Below are positions 32,460-40,194 of a stretch of DNA of 64,000 nt, piece after piece (within the stretch, counting starts at the first letter, position 1; every line of letters starts with the position of its first letter). The stretch covers positions 4,402,001-4,466,000 of the forward strand of contig NZ_CP108025.1 in NCBI RefSeq assembly GCF_041435095.1. The letters are read 5' to 3'. A model generated the notes under the pieces. That model was not told the DNA's origin, searched no databases, and saw only the letters and a list, made by a program, of their open reading frames with translations. Origin of the DNA: Kitasatospora sp. NBC_00315 (lineage in GTDB: Bacteria > Actinomycetota > Actinomycetes > Streptomycetales > Streptomycetaceae). Made by a program: the position numbers and the translations under genes.

Positions 32460-34280
32460 ATGTGCCGCATCTACGGCTCCTTCAACGCCCACTCCAGCCA
32501 CCAGGAGCTGCGCACCGTCGCCGCCCTGTTGCACCACGGCGGGCCCGACGCGCAGAGTTTCGCGCTGGACGGCGGCTGGGCGCTCGGCAACAACCGGCTC
32601 GCCATCATGGACGTCGAGGGCGGCGCCCAGCCCTACCGGCTCGACGGGATCACCGTCGTCTTCAACGGCGAGCTCTACAACCACCACGAGCTGCGCGAGA
32701 CGCTGCGGCGCCGCGGGTTCTCCTTCGAGGACCAGTGCGACGGCAACGTCCTGCCCGCGCTCTACCTGGTGTACGGGGACCGCTTCACCGAGCACCTGGA
32801 CGGCATGTACTCGGTCGCCGTGATGGACCTGCGCGACGAGCCGCGCCTGGTCATCGCCACCGACGACTCGGGCATGAAGCCGCTCTACTACTCCTGGGAC
32901 GACCAGCAGGCCCGGCTGCTCTTCGCCTCCGAGCTCCCCGCGCTGCTCGGCTTCGGCGGCCTGACCGCCCGCGAGGCCGAACTCGGCCTGGACGCCTACC
33001 TGTCGGCGAAGACCCCGTTCGGCGAGCAGACCATGTTCGACGGCATCAAGGTGCTGCCCCCGGCCACCACCGCCGTGGTCACCCGGGCCGGACTCAGCCT
33101 GAGCAGCCGTCCGCTCGGCCACACCACCCAGCGCGGGCCGGCCCCGACCGGCCGCTCGCTGCGGGCCGCCGCCGAGGAGCTGCGCGAGCTGCTCCGATCC
33201 GAGGTGCACCGGCTGCTCGTCGCGGACGTCCCGGTGGCCGCCGTCACCTCCGGCGGCCTGGACTCCAGCCTGGTCACCGCGCTGGCCGCGGAGGCCAAGG
33301 CCGACCTGCACACCTTCAACATCGCCTACAGCGGCAACTGGCCCTCCGACGAGCGGCACTACGCCGTGGAGGTCGCCCGGGCCACCGGCACCACGCACCA
33401 CCAGGTCGAGATCGACCCGACCACCTTCCCCGACCTGCTCGCGGACGTGGTCTGGCACCTCGGCCAGCCGAACGCCGACCCGATCACGCTCAGCACCTTC
33501 TCGCTGTTCCGGGCGGTGCGCGACGCCGGTTTCAAGGTGGCGCTCACCGGCGACGCGGCGGACGAACTGTTCGGCGGCTACTCCCGGATGACCGAGGCCG
33601 TGGAGGCCCCCGTCGGCCTCGGCTGGGTCCCGGCCTACCTGGACCACCTGGCCGCCGTCCCGCTGGCGCTGCGCCGCAAGCTCTACACCGACGACTTCGC
33701 CTCGGCGGTCCGCGCGCACGGCCCCTCGCTGCCGCAGGAGCTGATCGACACCCTGGAGAACGGCAGCGGCACCCGCCTGCAGCGGATCTGCGCGGCCGAG
33801 CAGCAGTACCGGCTGCCCGCGTACCACCTGCGTCGGGTCGACCACCTCAGCATGGCCAGCTCGGTCGAGGTCCGGCTGCCCTTCTGCCAGCCCAGCGTCG
33901 TGCGGTACGCGGCGGCGCTGGCCGACGAGCACCGGATCACCCCGGACGGCGTCAAGCGCGCCCTGTACGCGGCGGCCGAGGGCCTGATCCCGGCGAGCGT
34001 CCTGAACCGGCCCAAGCAGCCGTTCACGCTGCCGATCACCGCGATGCTGTCCCCCGGTTCCGCGCTCTGGAACACCGCCCGGGACGTGCTGTCCGAGGCG
34101 GCGCTTCGGGCCGACGGCCGGCTCCGCCCGGAGGCCGTCGCCCAGCTCTTCGAGCAGCAGGCGCAGCGCCCCTCCGACGCGTCCTCGCTGGCCCTGTGGT
34201 CGCTGATGACGCACCAGATGTGGCGTCAGCAGTTCTTCGGCGGCGCCCGGCGCGACGTCACCACCGCGGGGGCACGATGA
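32460..34280 (+). CDS. Asparagine-synthetase-like glutamine amidotransferase
   Basis: A 606-residue AsnB-type enzyme with both halves apparently intact. The class II glutaminase domain has the nucleophile C2 ('MCRIYGS'), 'GNNRLAIMDV' and 'FNGELYNHHEL'. The synthetase domain carries the ATP-pyrophosphatase loop 'TSGGLDSS' (about 262-268) and 'GDAADELFGGY'. It adenylates a carboxylate and converts it to an amide with ammonia from glutamine. Homologues in natural-product clusters amidate acids or close lactams. Here it may make a carboxamide or drive ring formation. It starts five bases after the bicupin stop and overlaps the next gene by ATGA. Confidence 0.88.
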   Translation: MCRIYGSFNAHSSHQELRTVAALLHHGGPDAQSFALDGGWALGNNRLAIMDVEGGAQPYRLDGITVVFNGELYNHHELRETLRRRGFSFEDQCDGNVLPALYLVYGDRFTEHLDGMYSVAVMDLRDEPRLVIATDDSGMKPLYYSWDDQQARLLFASELPALLGFGGLTAREAELGLDAYLSAKTPFGEQTMFDGIKVLPPATTAVVTRAGLSLSSRPLGHTTQRGPAPTGRSLRAAAEELRELLRSEVHRLLVADVPVAAVTSGGLDSSLVTALAAEAKADLHTFNIAYSGNWPSDERHYAVEVARATGTTHHQVEIDPTTFPDLLADVVWHLGQPNADPITLSTFSLFRAVRDAGFKVALTGDAADELFGGYSRMTEAVEAPVGLGWVPAYLDHLAAVPLALRRKLYTDDFASAVRAHGPSLPQELIDTLENGSGTRLQRICAAEQQYRLPAYHLRRVDHLSMASSVEVRLPFCQPSVVRYAAALADEHRITPDGVKRALYAAAEGLIPASVLNRPKQPFTLPITAMLSPGSALWNTARDVLSEAALRADGRLRPEAVAQLFEQQAQRPSDASSLALWSLMTHQMWRQQFFGGARRDVTTAGAR

Positions 34281-35365
34281 TCACCCCGGCCCTCGCCCTG
34301 AACCGTCCGGTGGGCCACTTCGCGCACGCCGAGGGAGCACCCTGCCCGACCCTCGTCCTGGACGGTGCCACGCTGCCGCCCGGCGGGGCGCCGCTGCTGG
34401 GGCGACTGGCCGGCATCCGCGCGGAGCTGAGCGCGGCGGGCGCGGGACACGTGCTCAAGAACGCCCTGATCCGGCCCTCCGCCCACCCGCTGTTCGACCT
34501 GGACTACCACTTCGTCCAGTCGCTGCCCGGCGGCTTCGACCAGTTCGACCTGCGCGGCTCCTGCGGACACTCGATCCTCGCCGCGGTGGACGCGGCCGCC
34601 CGCACCGGGATGATCCCCCCGCTGGCGGCCGGCCACCGGATCCGGGTCAACGTGCTCAACAACGGCGACAACGTGGTCTGCGAGGTCACCGAGACGGCCG
34701 TCGGCCGCACCGGCTTCACCGCGCACTTCCTGTGCAACCCGGCCCGCCCGCTGACCGACCTGCTGATGACCGGCGAGCCCGTCACCCAGGTGATGCTCGG
34801 CCGGCTCACCGTCCCCGTCTCGCTGGTGTCGATGGGCAACCCGTACGTCTTCGTGGCGGCGGCCGGGCTCGGCGTGCAGAGCCGTGAGGAGCTGTTCGGC
34901 GACAACCCCGGGCTGTTCGAACTGCTCGGCCGGGTCCGGCTGGCGGTCTGCGAGCAGCTGGGGTGGGACCCCTCCGGTGCCTTCCCGAAGGTCGCCGCGC
35001 TGCTGCCGCAGCCGTCCGGGGCGATGGCGGTCCGCGCGATCTCCGTCCCGTCCTGGCACCCGACGCTGGCGCTGACCGGCGCCACCTGCCTGGGCACCGC
35101 GATGGGGATCGAGGGCACCGTGCCCTGGAGCCTGCTGCGCTCCACCGGGCACGGCGGCGGAATGGTCCGGATCGACACCCCCGGCGGCGAGGTGCGGGTG
35201 GTGGCGCGGACCGCCGGGACCGCCGAGAAGCCCAAGCTGGCCTGGGTCTCGGTGGGTGGCAAGCAGGTCAGCTACCACGGGCGGGCCGAGCTGTCCGCCG
35301 ACCACTTCACCCCGGCCGACGACCTCACCCCCAAGGAGCCCGCATGGCTGCCACTGCCGGCCTGA
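34277..35365 (+). CDS. PrpF-fold isomerase/tautomerase-like protein
   Basis: A 362-residue protein of the PrpF family (DapF-like fold; members isomerise aconitate, methylaconitate or oxalomesaconate). The match is clearest in 'IRPSAHPLFDLDYHFVQ' and 'GSCGHSILAAVDAAA', which parallel the PrpF blocks around the first catalytic Cys, and in 'SMGNPYVFVAAAGLG'. The C-terminal half contains 'GVQSREELFGDNPGLFELLGRVR' and 'GATCLGTAMG'. A proton-shuttling isomerase of an unsaturated acid is a reasonable guess and is unusual in a peptide-type cluster. Four-base overlap with the amidotransferase and 22-base overlap with the next gene show tight coupling. Confidence 0.75.
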   Translation: MITPALALNRPVGHFAHAEGAPCPTLVLDGATLPPGGAPLLGRLAGIRAELSAAGAGHVLKNALIRPSAHPLFDLDYHFVQSLPGGFDQFDLRGSCGHSILAAVDAAARTGMIPPLAAGHRIRVNVLNNGDNVVCEVTETAVGRTGFTAHFLCNPARPLTDLLMTGEPVTQVMLGRLTVPVSLVSMGNPYVFVAAAGLGVQSREELFGDNPGLFELLGRVRLAVCEQLGWDPSGAFPKVAALLPQPSGAMAVRAISVPSWHPTLALTGATCLGTAMGIEGTVPWSLLRSTGHGGGMVRIDTPGGEVRVVARTAGTAEKPKLAWVSVGGKQVSYHGRAELSADHFTPADDLTPKEPAWLPLPA

Positions 35366-36480
35366 CCGAGATCGACACGGACCTGCCGGCGCCGTCCGTG
35401 CTGGCCGAACTCGCCGCGTGTGCGGCCGCCGCCGACCGCAGCGGGGCACCCGACCTGGCCGCCGTCGCCGTGCTGCGCGAGCACCGGCTGCTCGGGCTCG
35501 CGGTGCCGCGCGAGTACGGCGGCGCCGGGGCCGGCCCGGTGGACCTCAACCGCTGCGTGGAGCGGGTGGCCACGGCCAACGGCTCCGCCGCGATCATGCT
35601 GTTCCAGCACTTCGCGGTCACCAGCCGGATCGTCGAGCAGGGCTCGGCGGCCCAACTGGCCGAGATCCTGCCCGAACTGGCCTCCGGTCGGTGGCTGGCG
35701 GCCTCCGCCTGGAGCGAGACCGGAGCCGGCGCCAACAAGAAGAACCTGGCGACCAAGGGCCGGCGGACGGCCGACGGCGGCTGGGTGCTGGACGGGGCCA
35801 AGTCCTTCACCACCAGCGCCGGGGTGGCCGACGTCTACCTGGTGCTGGCCCAGACCGGCGAGCCCGACACCACGCAGGCGGACAGCGGCTACGGGGCCGC
35901 GGGCCAGACCTTCTTCCTGATCCGCGCCGACAACCCCGGCCTGCTGCCGGACACCTCGCTGCGGCTGGCCGGCATGCGCGGCTCGGCGACCGGCTTCGTC
36001 TCGCTGCACGACTGCCGGCTGACGGACGAGGACCGGCTCGGCCCGCAGGGAGTGGCGGCCTCGATCATCGCCCGGGTCCGGGAGAGCGGCGCCACCCTCG
36101 GGGCGGTCGCGGTCGGCCTGGCGCAGGCCGCCCTGGACGCCGCCTTCGACCACGCCCGCAAGCGCGGTCTGCTCGGGATGCAGGCGGTGCAGCACCGCTT
36201 GGTCGACCTGACCACGGAGGTCGAGACGGCCCGCGGGATCGTCGAGCGGGCCGGTCGCCGGGAGGCCGCCGACCCCGGCCTGACCACGCTGCACTCCAAG
36301 CTCTTCGCCTCCGCCGCCGCGGACCGGGTCTGCTCGGGGGTGGAGCAACTGCTCGGCTCGGCCGGCTACATCGACGCACACCCCGTCAACCGCTACGGGC
36401 GCGACGCGCGCGCCGTCGCGCTGATGGGCCCGACCAACGATCTCTGCAGGGAACTGGTGAGCATGTCATGGAACCACTGA
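35344..36480 (+). CDS. Acyl-CoA-dehydrogenase-fold flavoprotein lacking the catalytic Glu
   Basis: A 378-residue ACAD-superfamily protein. FAD-binding blocks are recognisable: 'ASAWSETGAGANKKNL', 'GWVLDGAKSFTTSAGVADVY' and 'LAGMRGSATGFVSLHDCRL'. At the C-terminus, where true dehydrogenases have Y-E-G-T with the base Glu, this protein reads 'ALMGPTNDL' (about 359-367), so the Glu is absent. That favours a non-acyl-CoA role, such as a class D flavin monooxygenase fed by the cluster flavin reductase, or oxidation of a cyclic imide-like substrate. ATG 35344 has AAGGAG inside the preceding gene; the longer open frame upstream is a shadow. Confidence 0.82.
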   Translation: MAATAGLTEIDTDLPAPSVLAELAACAAAADRSGAPDLAAVAVLREHRLLGLAVPREYGGAGAGPVDLNRCVERVATANGSAAIMLFQHFAVTSRIVEQGSAAQLAEILPELASGRWLAASAWSETGAGANKKNLATKGRRTADGGWVLDGAKSFTTSAGVADVYLVLAQTGEPDTTQADSGYGAAGQTFFLIRADNPGLLPDTSLRLAGMRGSATGFVSLHDCRLTDEDRLGPQGVAASIIARVRESGATLGAVAVGLAQAALDAAFDHARKRGLLGMQAVQHRLVDLTTEVETARGIVERAGRREAADPGLTTLHSKLFASAAADRVCSGVEQLLGSAGYIDAHPVNRYGRDARAVALMGPTNDLCRELVSMSWNH

Positions 36481-37919
36481 ACACTCTCTCGGCCGAGGCC
36501 GTCACCGAGTCCGCCACCACCGCCGACCTGGTGGTCACGGGCGGTCTGCTGGTCACCCCCGAGGGGGTCCGCGAGGGCGCCGTGGTGATCCGGGACGGTC
36601 TGGTCGACGCCGTCCTCGACGTCGACGAGCCGCTGCCGGCCGGCCCGCGGCTGGACGCCACCGGCCGGTACGTCCTGCCGGGCCTGATCGACTCGCACGT
36701 CCACTTCCGCACCCCGGGGCTGGAGTACAAGGAGGACTGGGAGCACGGCAGCCGGGCCGCCATCGTCGGCGGTGTCACCACCGTGCTCGACATGCCGAAC
36801 ACCAGGCCGTTCTCACTGGACCCGGACGACCTGCTGGCCAAGGCCGAGCTGATCAAGGGCCGCTCCTGGGTGGACTACCGGTTCCACATCGGCGCGGACC
36901 CGGCCAATCCGTCGGTCCTCGCCGATCTCGACCCCGAGGTGGCCACCTCGGCCAAGGTGTTCATGGCCGGCCACCACACCGCGCCGGTGGTCGCCAGCGA
37001 CCCCGAGCAGCTGCGGGCCATCTTCGAGGCCGCCGCCGAGGGCGGCGTACGCCTGGTCCTGCACGCGGAGGACCAGCACGTCTTCGACCTGCTGGACACC
37101 TGGCAGGGCGAGCCCGGCACCTACGCCGAGTACGAGCCGCACCGCCCGCGGACCGGCGCGATCGTGGCCGTCGCCCGGGTGATCGAGCTGGTCCGCCGGT
37201 ACGGCACCGCGGCGCACGTCCTGCACGTCTCCACCGCCGAGGAGGTGGACCTGCTGGTGGCCGCCGCCGCCGAGGGCCTCCCGGTGACCTTCGAGGTGAC
37301 CGGGCACCACCTGTCCTTCACCGACGCCGACACCTGCCGGCGCGGCCCGCGCACCCGGCTCTCCCCGGCCATCCGGGGGCTCTCCGACCAGCAGCGGCTC
37401 TGGCACGCCGTGCTCGGCGGCCAGGCCGCCAGCCTCGGCAGCGACCACGCCCCGCACACCGTCGAGGAGAAGAACCGTTCGGCCACCGAGGCCCCGCCCG
37501 GTCTGCCCGGCGTCCAGGAGCTCGCGGTCGGCGTCTGGACCGGCCTGCGCTCCCAGCGGCTCTCGCCGGACGAGGCCGCGCTCACCCTGGCCCGGCTGAT
37601 GGGCACCGGACCGGCCGAGCTCTTCCGGCTCCCCGGCAAGGGGCGCATCGCCGTCGGCGCCGACGCCGACCTGGTCCTCTTCGACCCGCAGGCGCGCTGG
37701 CAGATGTCCGGCAGCGACGTGCGCTCCAAGTGCGGCTGGTCGGCCTACGAGGGCTGGACGTTCACCGGCCGCGTGGAGACCACGGTCAAGGCCGGAAAGG
37801 TGGTCTGGGACCTCGGGACCGGCTTCGCCGGGGAGCCCTCCGGCCGCTGGCTCTCGCCGGCGCCGCTCGCCGGGCAGGCCGGTGCGCCGGCCGTCGCCCC
37901 CGTGGCGGTGGCCCGATGA
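36468..37919 (+). CDS. Dihydroorotase (class I type cyclic amidohydrolase)
   Basis: A 483-residue amidohydrolase with the full dihydroorotase set. H77 and H79 in 'DSHVHFRTPGLEYKED', the substrate-carboxylate Arg R81 and Asn N111 ('DMPNTRPF'), K163 ('SAKVFMAGHH') as carbamylated bridging Lys, H199 ('LVLHAEDQH'), H253 ('HVLHVST') and D326 ('GSDHAPHTVEEK') are all visible. It interconverts N-carbamoyl-aspartate and dihydroorotate or a close analogue. Being outside a pyr operon and coupled to biosynthetic genes, it is more likely a pathway enzyme closing a ureido ring than the housekeeping PyrC. It overlaps the ACAD-like gene by 13 bases. Confidence 0.88.
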   Translation: MEPLNTLSAEAVTESATTADLVVTGGLLVTPEGVREGAVVIRDGLVDAVLDVDEPLPAGPRLDATGRYVLPGLIDSHVHFRTPGLEYKEDWEHGSRAAIVGGVTTVLDMPNTRPFSLDPDDLLAKAELIKGRSWVDYRFHIGADPANPSVLADLDPEVATSAKVFMAGHHTAPVVASDPEQLRAIFEAAAEGGVRLVLHAEDQHVFDLLDTWQGEPGTYAEYEPHRPRTGAIVAVARVIELVRRYGTAAHVLHVSTAEEVDLLVAAAAEGLPVTFEVTGHHLSFTDADTCRRGPRTRLSPAIRGLSDQQRLWHAVLGGQAASLGSDHAPHTVEEKNRSATEAPPGLPGVQELAVGVWTGLRSQRLSPDEAALTLARLMGTGPAELFRLPGKGRIAVGADADLVLFDPQARWQMSGSDVRSKCGWSAYEGWTFTGRVETTVKAGKVVWDLGTGFAGEPSGRWLSPAPLAGQAGAPAVAPVAVAR

Positions 37920-38479
37920 GCGCCACCGTGCTCGAAGCCGGCCCGGGCACGGTGGCCGACCCGGCCCCGGCCCCGGCCTCGGTCGACCCCGCCGCCTTCC
38001 GAGCCGCGATGGCCGCCCTCGCCGCCCCCGTCACCGTGGTGACCTGCTTCGACGAGGACGGCGCCCCCCGGGGCCTGACCGCCAGCGCGGTCGCGTCCCT
38101 CTCGCTGGACCCGCCGCTCTTCCTGGTCTGCCTGGACAAGCGCTCCAGCACGCACGACGTGCTGGCCGGCGCGCCGTCCTTCCGCGTGAACCTGATGGGT
38201 CCCGGAAACGAGCGCCTCGCCCTGCAGTTCGCCGGCCCGGCCCGCGACCGCTTCGCCGGGCTGCGCCCCGGCCAGGGGCCAGCCCCGGTCCTGGACGGCG
38301 CCGCGCTCAGCCTCAGCTGCGAGCACCACGGCGTCCGGGACGGCGGTGACCACACCATCCTGATCGGCCGGGTCACCGCCATCACCGGCGCCGCCGACGG
38401 CGCCTGCGCGGCGGCCGGCGGACTGCTCTGGCACCAGCGCGGATTCGCCCACGCCACCCCCGTCCCGCCCTCGTCCTGA
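37916..38479 (+). CDS. Flavin reductase (HpaC/PF01613-like)
   Basis: A 187-residue flavin reductase of the two-component monooxygenase type. It has a flexible N-terminus, then 'APRGLTASAVASLSLDPPLFLVCLDKRSS' (flavin-binding strand region, about 51-80), 'SFRVNLMG' and the conserved GDH motif 'GGDHTILIGRV'. It reduces free FMN or FAD with NAD(P)H for a partner oxygenase. The ACAD-fold protein two genes upstream is the best partner candidate in the operon. ATGA overlap with the dihydroorotase gene. Confidence 0.87.
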   Translation: MSATVLEAGPGTVADPAPAPASVDPAAFRAAMAALAAPVTVVTCFDEDGAPRGLTASAVASLSLDPPLFLVCLDKRSSTHDVLAGAPSFRVNLMGPGNERLALQFAGPARDRFAGLRPGQGPAPVLDGAALSLSCEHHGVRDGGDHTILIGRVTAITGAADGACAAAGGLLWHQRGFAHATPVPPSS

Positions 38480-38489
38480 TGGAGCCCCG

Positions 38490-39017
38490 ATGTCCCAGTC
38501 CCGAATCGAACTCGCCGGCCGGATCCGTGCCGCGTCCCACCTGACCGGGAACTTCCTGCTGCGCTCGGGCCTGACCTCCACCGAGTACTTCGACAAGTAC
38601 CGCTTCGAGAGCGACCCGGTGCTCCTCGACGCCGTCGCCGAACAGCTCGCCGCGCTCGTCCCGGCCGGCACCGAGGTGCTGGCCGGCCTGGAGATGGGCG
38701 GCGTCCCGGTGGTCACCGCCCTGAGCCGGCACACCGGGCTGCCCGCCGCCTTCATCCGCAAGAAGGCCAAGCCGTACGGCACCCAGCGGCTCGCGGAGGG
38801 CGCCGAGGTGGCGGGCCGCCGGGTCCTGGTGGTGGAGGACGTGGTCACCAGCGGCGGCCAGGTCGTGCTGTCCAGCGCCGACCTGCGCGCCCTCGGCGCG
38901 GACGTCCGGCAGGCCCTGTGCGTCATCGACCGCGGCCAGGGCGGGGCCGACGCCCTCGCCGCCGAGGGTATCGGGCTGCTCTCGCTGCTCACCGCGGACG
39001 ACCTCCGCCCGCGGTGA
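38490..39017 (+). CDS. Orotate phosphoribosyltransferase (PyrE-type)
   Basis: A 175-residue PRTase. The orotate-family block 'FIRKKAKPYGTQRLAEG' (catalytic lysines K91, K92, K94 region) and the PRPP loop 'RVLVVEDVVTSGGQ' (about 111-124) are intact. It would attach a 5-phosphoribosyl group to orotate or an orotate-like ring. The gene is last in arm 2, ten bases after the flavin reductase. With the dihydroorotase it duplicates two steps of pyrimidine synthesis without the carbamoyltransferase or decarboxylase genes, suggesting an analogue pathway or a precursor/self-resistance role. A GC-rich terminator follows. Confidence 0.9.
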   Translation: MSQSRIELAGRIRAASHLTGNFLLRSGLTSTEYFDKYRFESDPVLLDAVAEQLAALVPAGTEVLAGLEMGGVPVVTALSRHTGLPAAFIRKKAKPYGTQRLAEGAEVAGRRVLVVEDVVTSGGQVVLSSADLRALGADVRQALCVIDRGQGGADALAAEGIGLLSLLTADDLRPR

Positions 39018-39024
39018 GGGTGGT

Positions 39025-39064
39025 CCGCCCGCCGGGGGCCGGGGCCGGGGCCGGGGCCGGGCGG
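39025..39064 (+). terminator. Hairpin with G-quadruplex-capable loop ending arm 2
   Basis: CCGCCCG (39025-39031) pairs with CGGGCGG (39058-39064). The loop is a run of GGGGCC repeats with five G tracts, able to form a G-quadruplex. It starts eight bases after the OPRT stop and marks the probable end of the cluster transcript. Confidence 0.5.
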
Positions 39065-39145
39065 TGCGGGTGGTGGCGTCGGGGCGAGTCGGACGGCGCC
39101 ACGGGTGGAGCGGGGACGGAGCGGGGACGGGGGGACGGGGCAGGG

Positions 39146-39811
39146 CTACTTGCGCCCGGGAGTCCACTTCATCCCGAGCCGGTACGCGCGGGAGATCACG
39201 TCCTGGATGCCCGGCCCGTCCTGCGGTGTGAACCATCTGACCTCGCGGCCCACCACGAGTTCACCCTTCTGGCGCTTGATCAGGGCGATCGCGCAGGCGT
39301 GCGCCTGCGCCGGGCAGTCGTCGAGCCGGACCTGGAACCGGTCACCGCGGTCCGAGGTGAGGGTGACCACCGCGTCGAGGCCGCGGAAGCTCCCGGAGCC
39401 CTCGTAGATGTAGACGAACAGCAGCAGCTTGGCGAACTCCGCCCCGTGGTCCAGGTTGATCGCGAGGTTCTCGCCGGCCGCCCGCGTTCCCGTCCGGTCG
39501 TCCGCGTCCAGGGCGACGTAGGGAAACCGGTCCAGCGCTCCGAACGCGTTCCCGAGCGCCTGCACCACGGTCTTGCGGCCGTCGCTGTACTTGATCATGC
39601 AGCCGAGGTCGAGATCCACGCCCTTGGCTCCGGCGGCTCGCAGCGAGCTCCGCATCCTGGCGAACAGGCCGCGCGACTCGGGCGCCGGTGCGACCGCGGC
39701 GGGCGGGGTCCAGTTCAGGTTGACCCGGATCAGCCCGCTGGTCACCCCGTGCTTGTCCAGTGAGACCAGCGGGGACGCCTTGGTCAGCACCACCGTTGCG
39801 GAGTCCGACAT
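39146..39811 (-). CDS. TerD-family (tellurium/stress resistance) protein
   Basis: A 221-residue TerD-domain protein. The family blocks are visible: 'LVSLDKHGVTSGLIRVNLNWTPP' at the start, 'VDLDLGCMIKYSDGRKTVVQALG', 'VALDADDRTGTRAAGENLAINLDH' with Ca-binding acidic loops, and 'FAKLLLFVYIYEG'. The central Pro/Ala linker and 'RMRSSLRAAGAKG' insert are common in the TerD/CABP subgroup. Such proteins bind calcium and act in poorly defined stress and differentiation responses in Streptomyces. It is a single gene, convergent with the cluster end. Not obviously part of the pathway. Confidence 0.9.
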   Translation of the reverse strand: MSDSATVVLTKASPLVSLDKHGVTSGLIRVNLNWTPPAAVAPAPESRGLFARMRSSLRAAGAKGVDLDLGCMIKYSDGRKTVVQALGNAFGALDRFPYVALDADDRTGTRAAGENLAINLDHGAEFAKLLLFVYIYEGSGSFRGLDAVVTLTSDRGDRFQVRLDDCPAQAHACAIALIKRQKGELVVGREVRWFTPQDGPGIQDVISRAYRLGMKWTPGRK

Positions 39812-40194
39812 GTTCGGTGCCTTCCGGGGGAACGGACCCGGGCCCTTCCCCGCCGCCGGACGGGAGAGTCCGGGTCGGGTACGGGGGGCCGGGTGTGGAG
39901 GGCCATCAGATCCCCGATCCGGTCCGGTGCGCCGGGCGTTCGCCGATCCGTGACGATCCCGTCACCGGTCCGCGTCCGGAGGGGGAACCGTGGGACCACC
40001 GCCTGCGCCGCCGCGCCCGGGGGTGTTCGCGGCGGCCCAGGCGGCCCTGGCGGACGGCTCGGTGCGGGCGGGGATCCGGGGCGACCGGGTGAACCCGCCG
40101 ACGGGATGTTCGCCGGGCGGCCCCGGAGCGGTATGTCTGGCGGAGCTGATTGACCGTCAGGACGGCCGGTGCACGGCCCGGAACAGGTGGGTAC
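39812..40194. other. 383-bp divergent gap between TerD and carboxypeptidase genes
   Basis: Several short frames exist, but none has a ribosome site plus a recognisable product. I see no strong palindrome or repeat. It presumably carries two divergent promoters. Confidence 0.35.
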
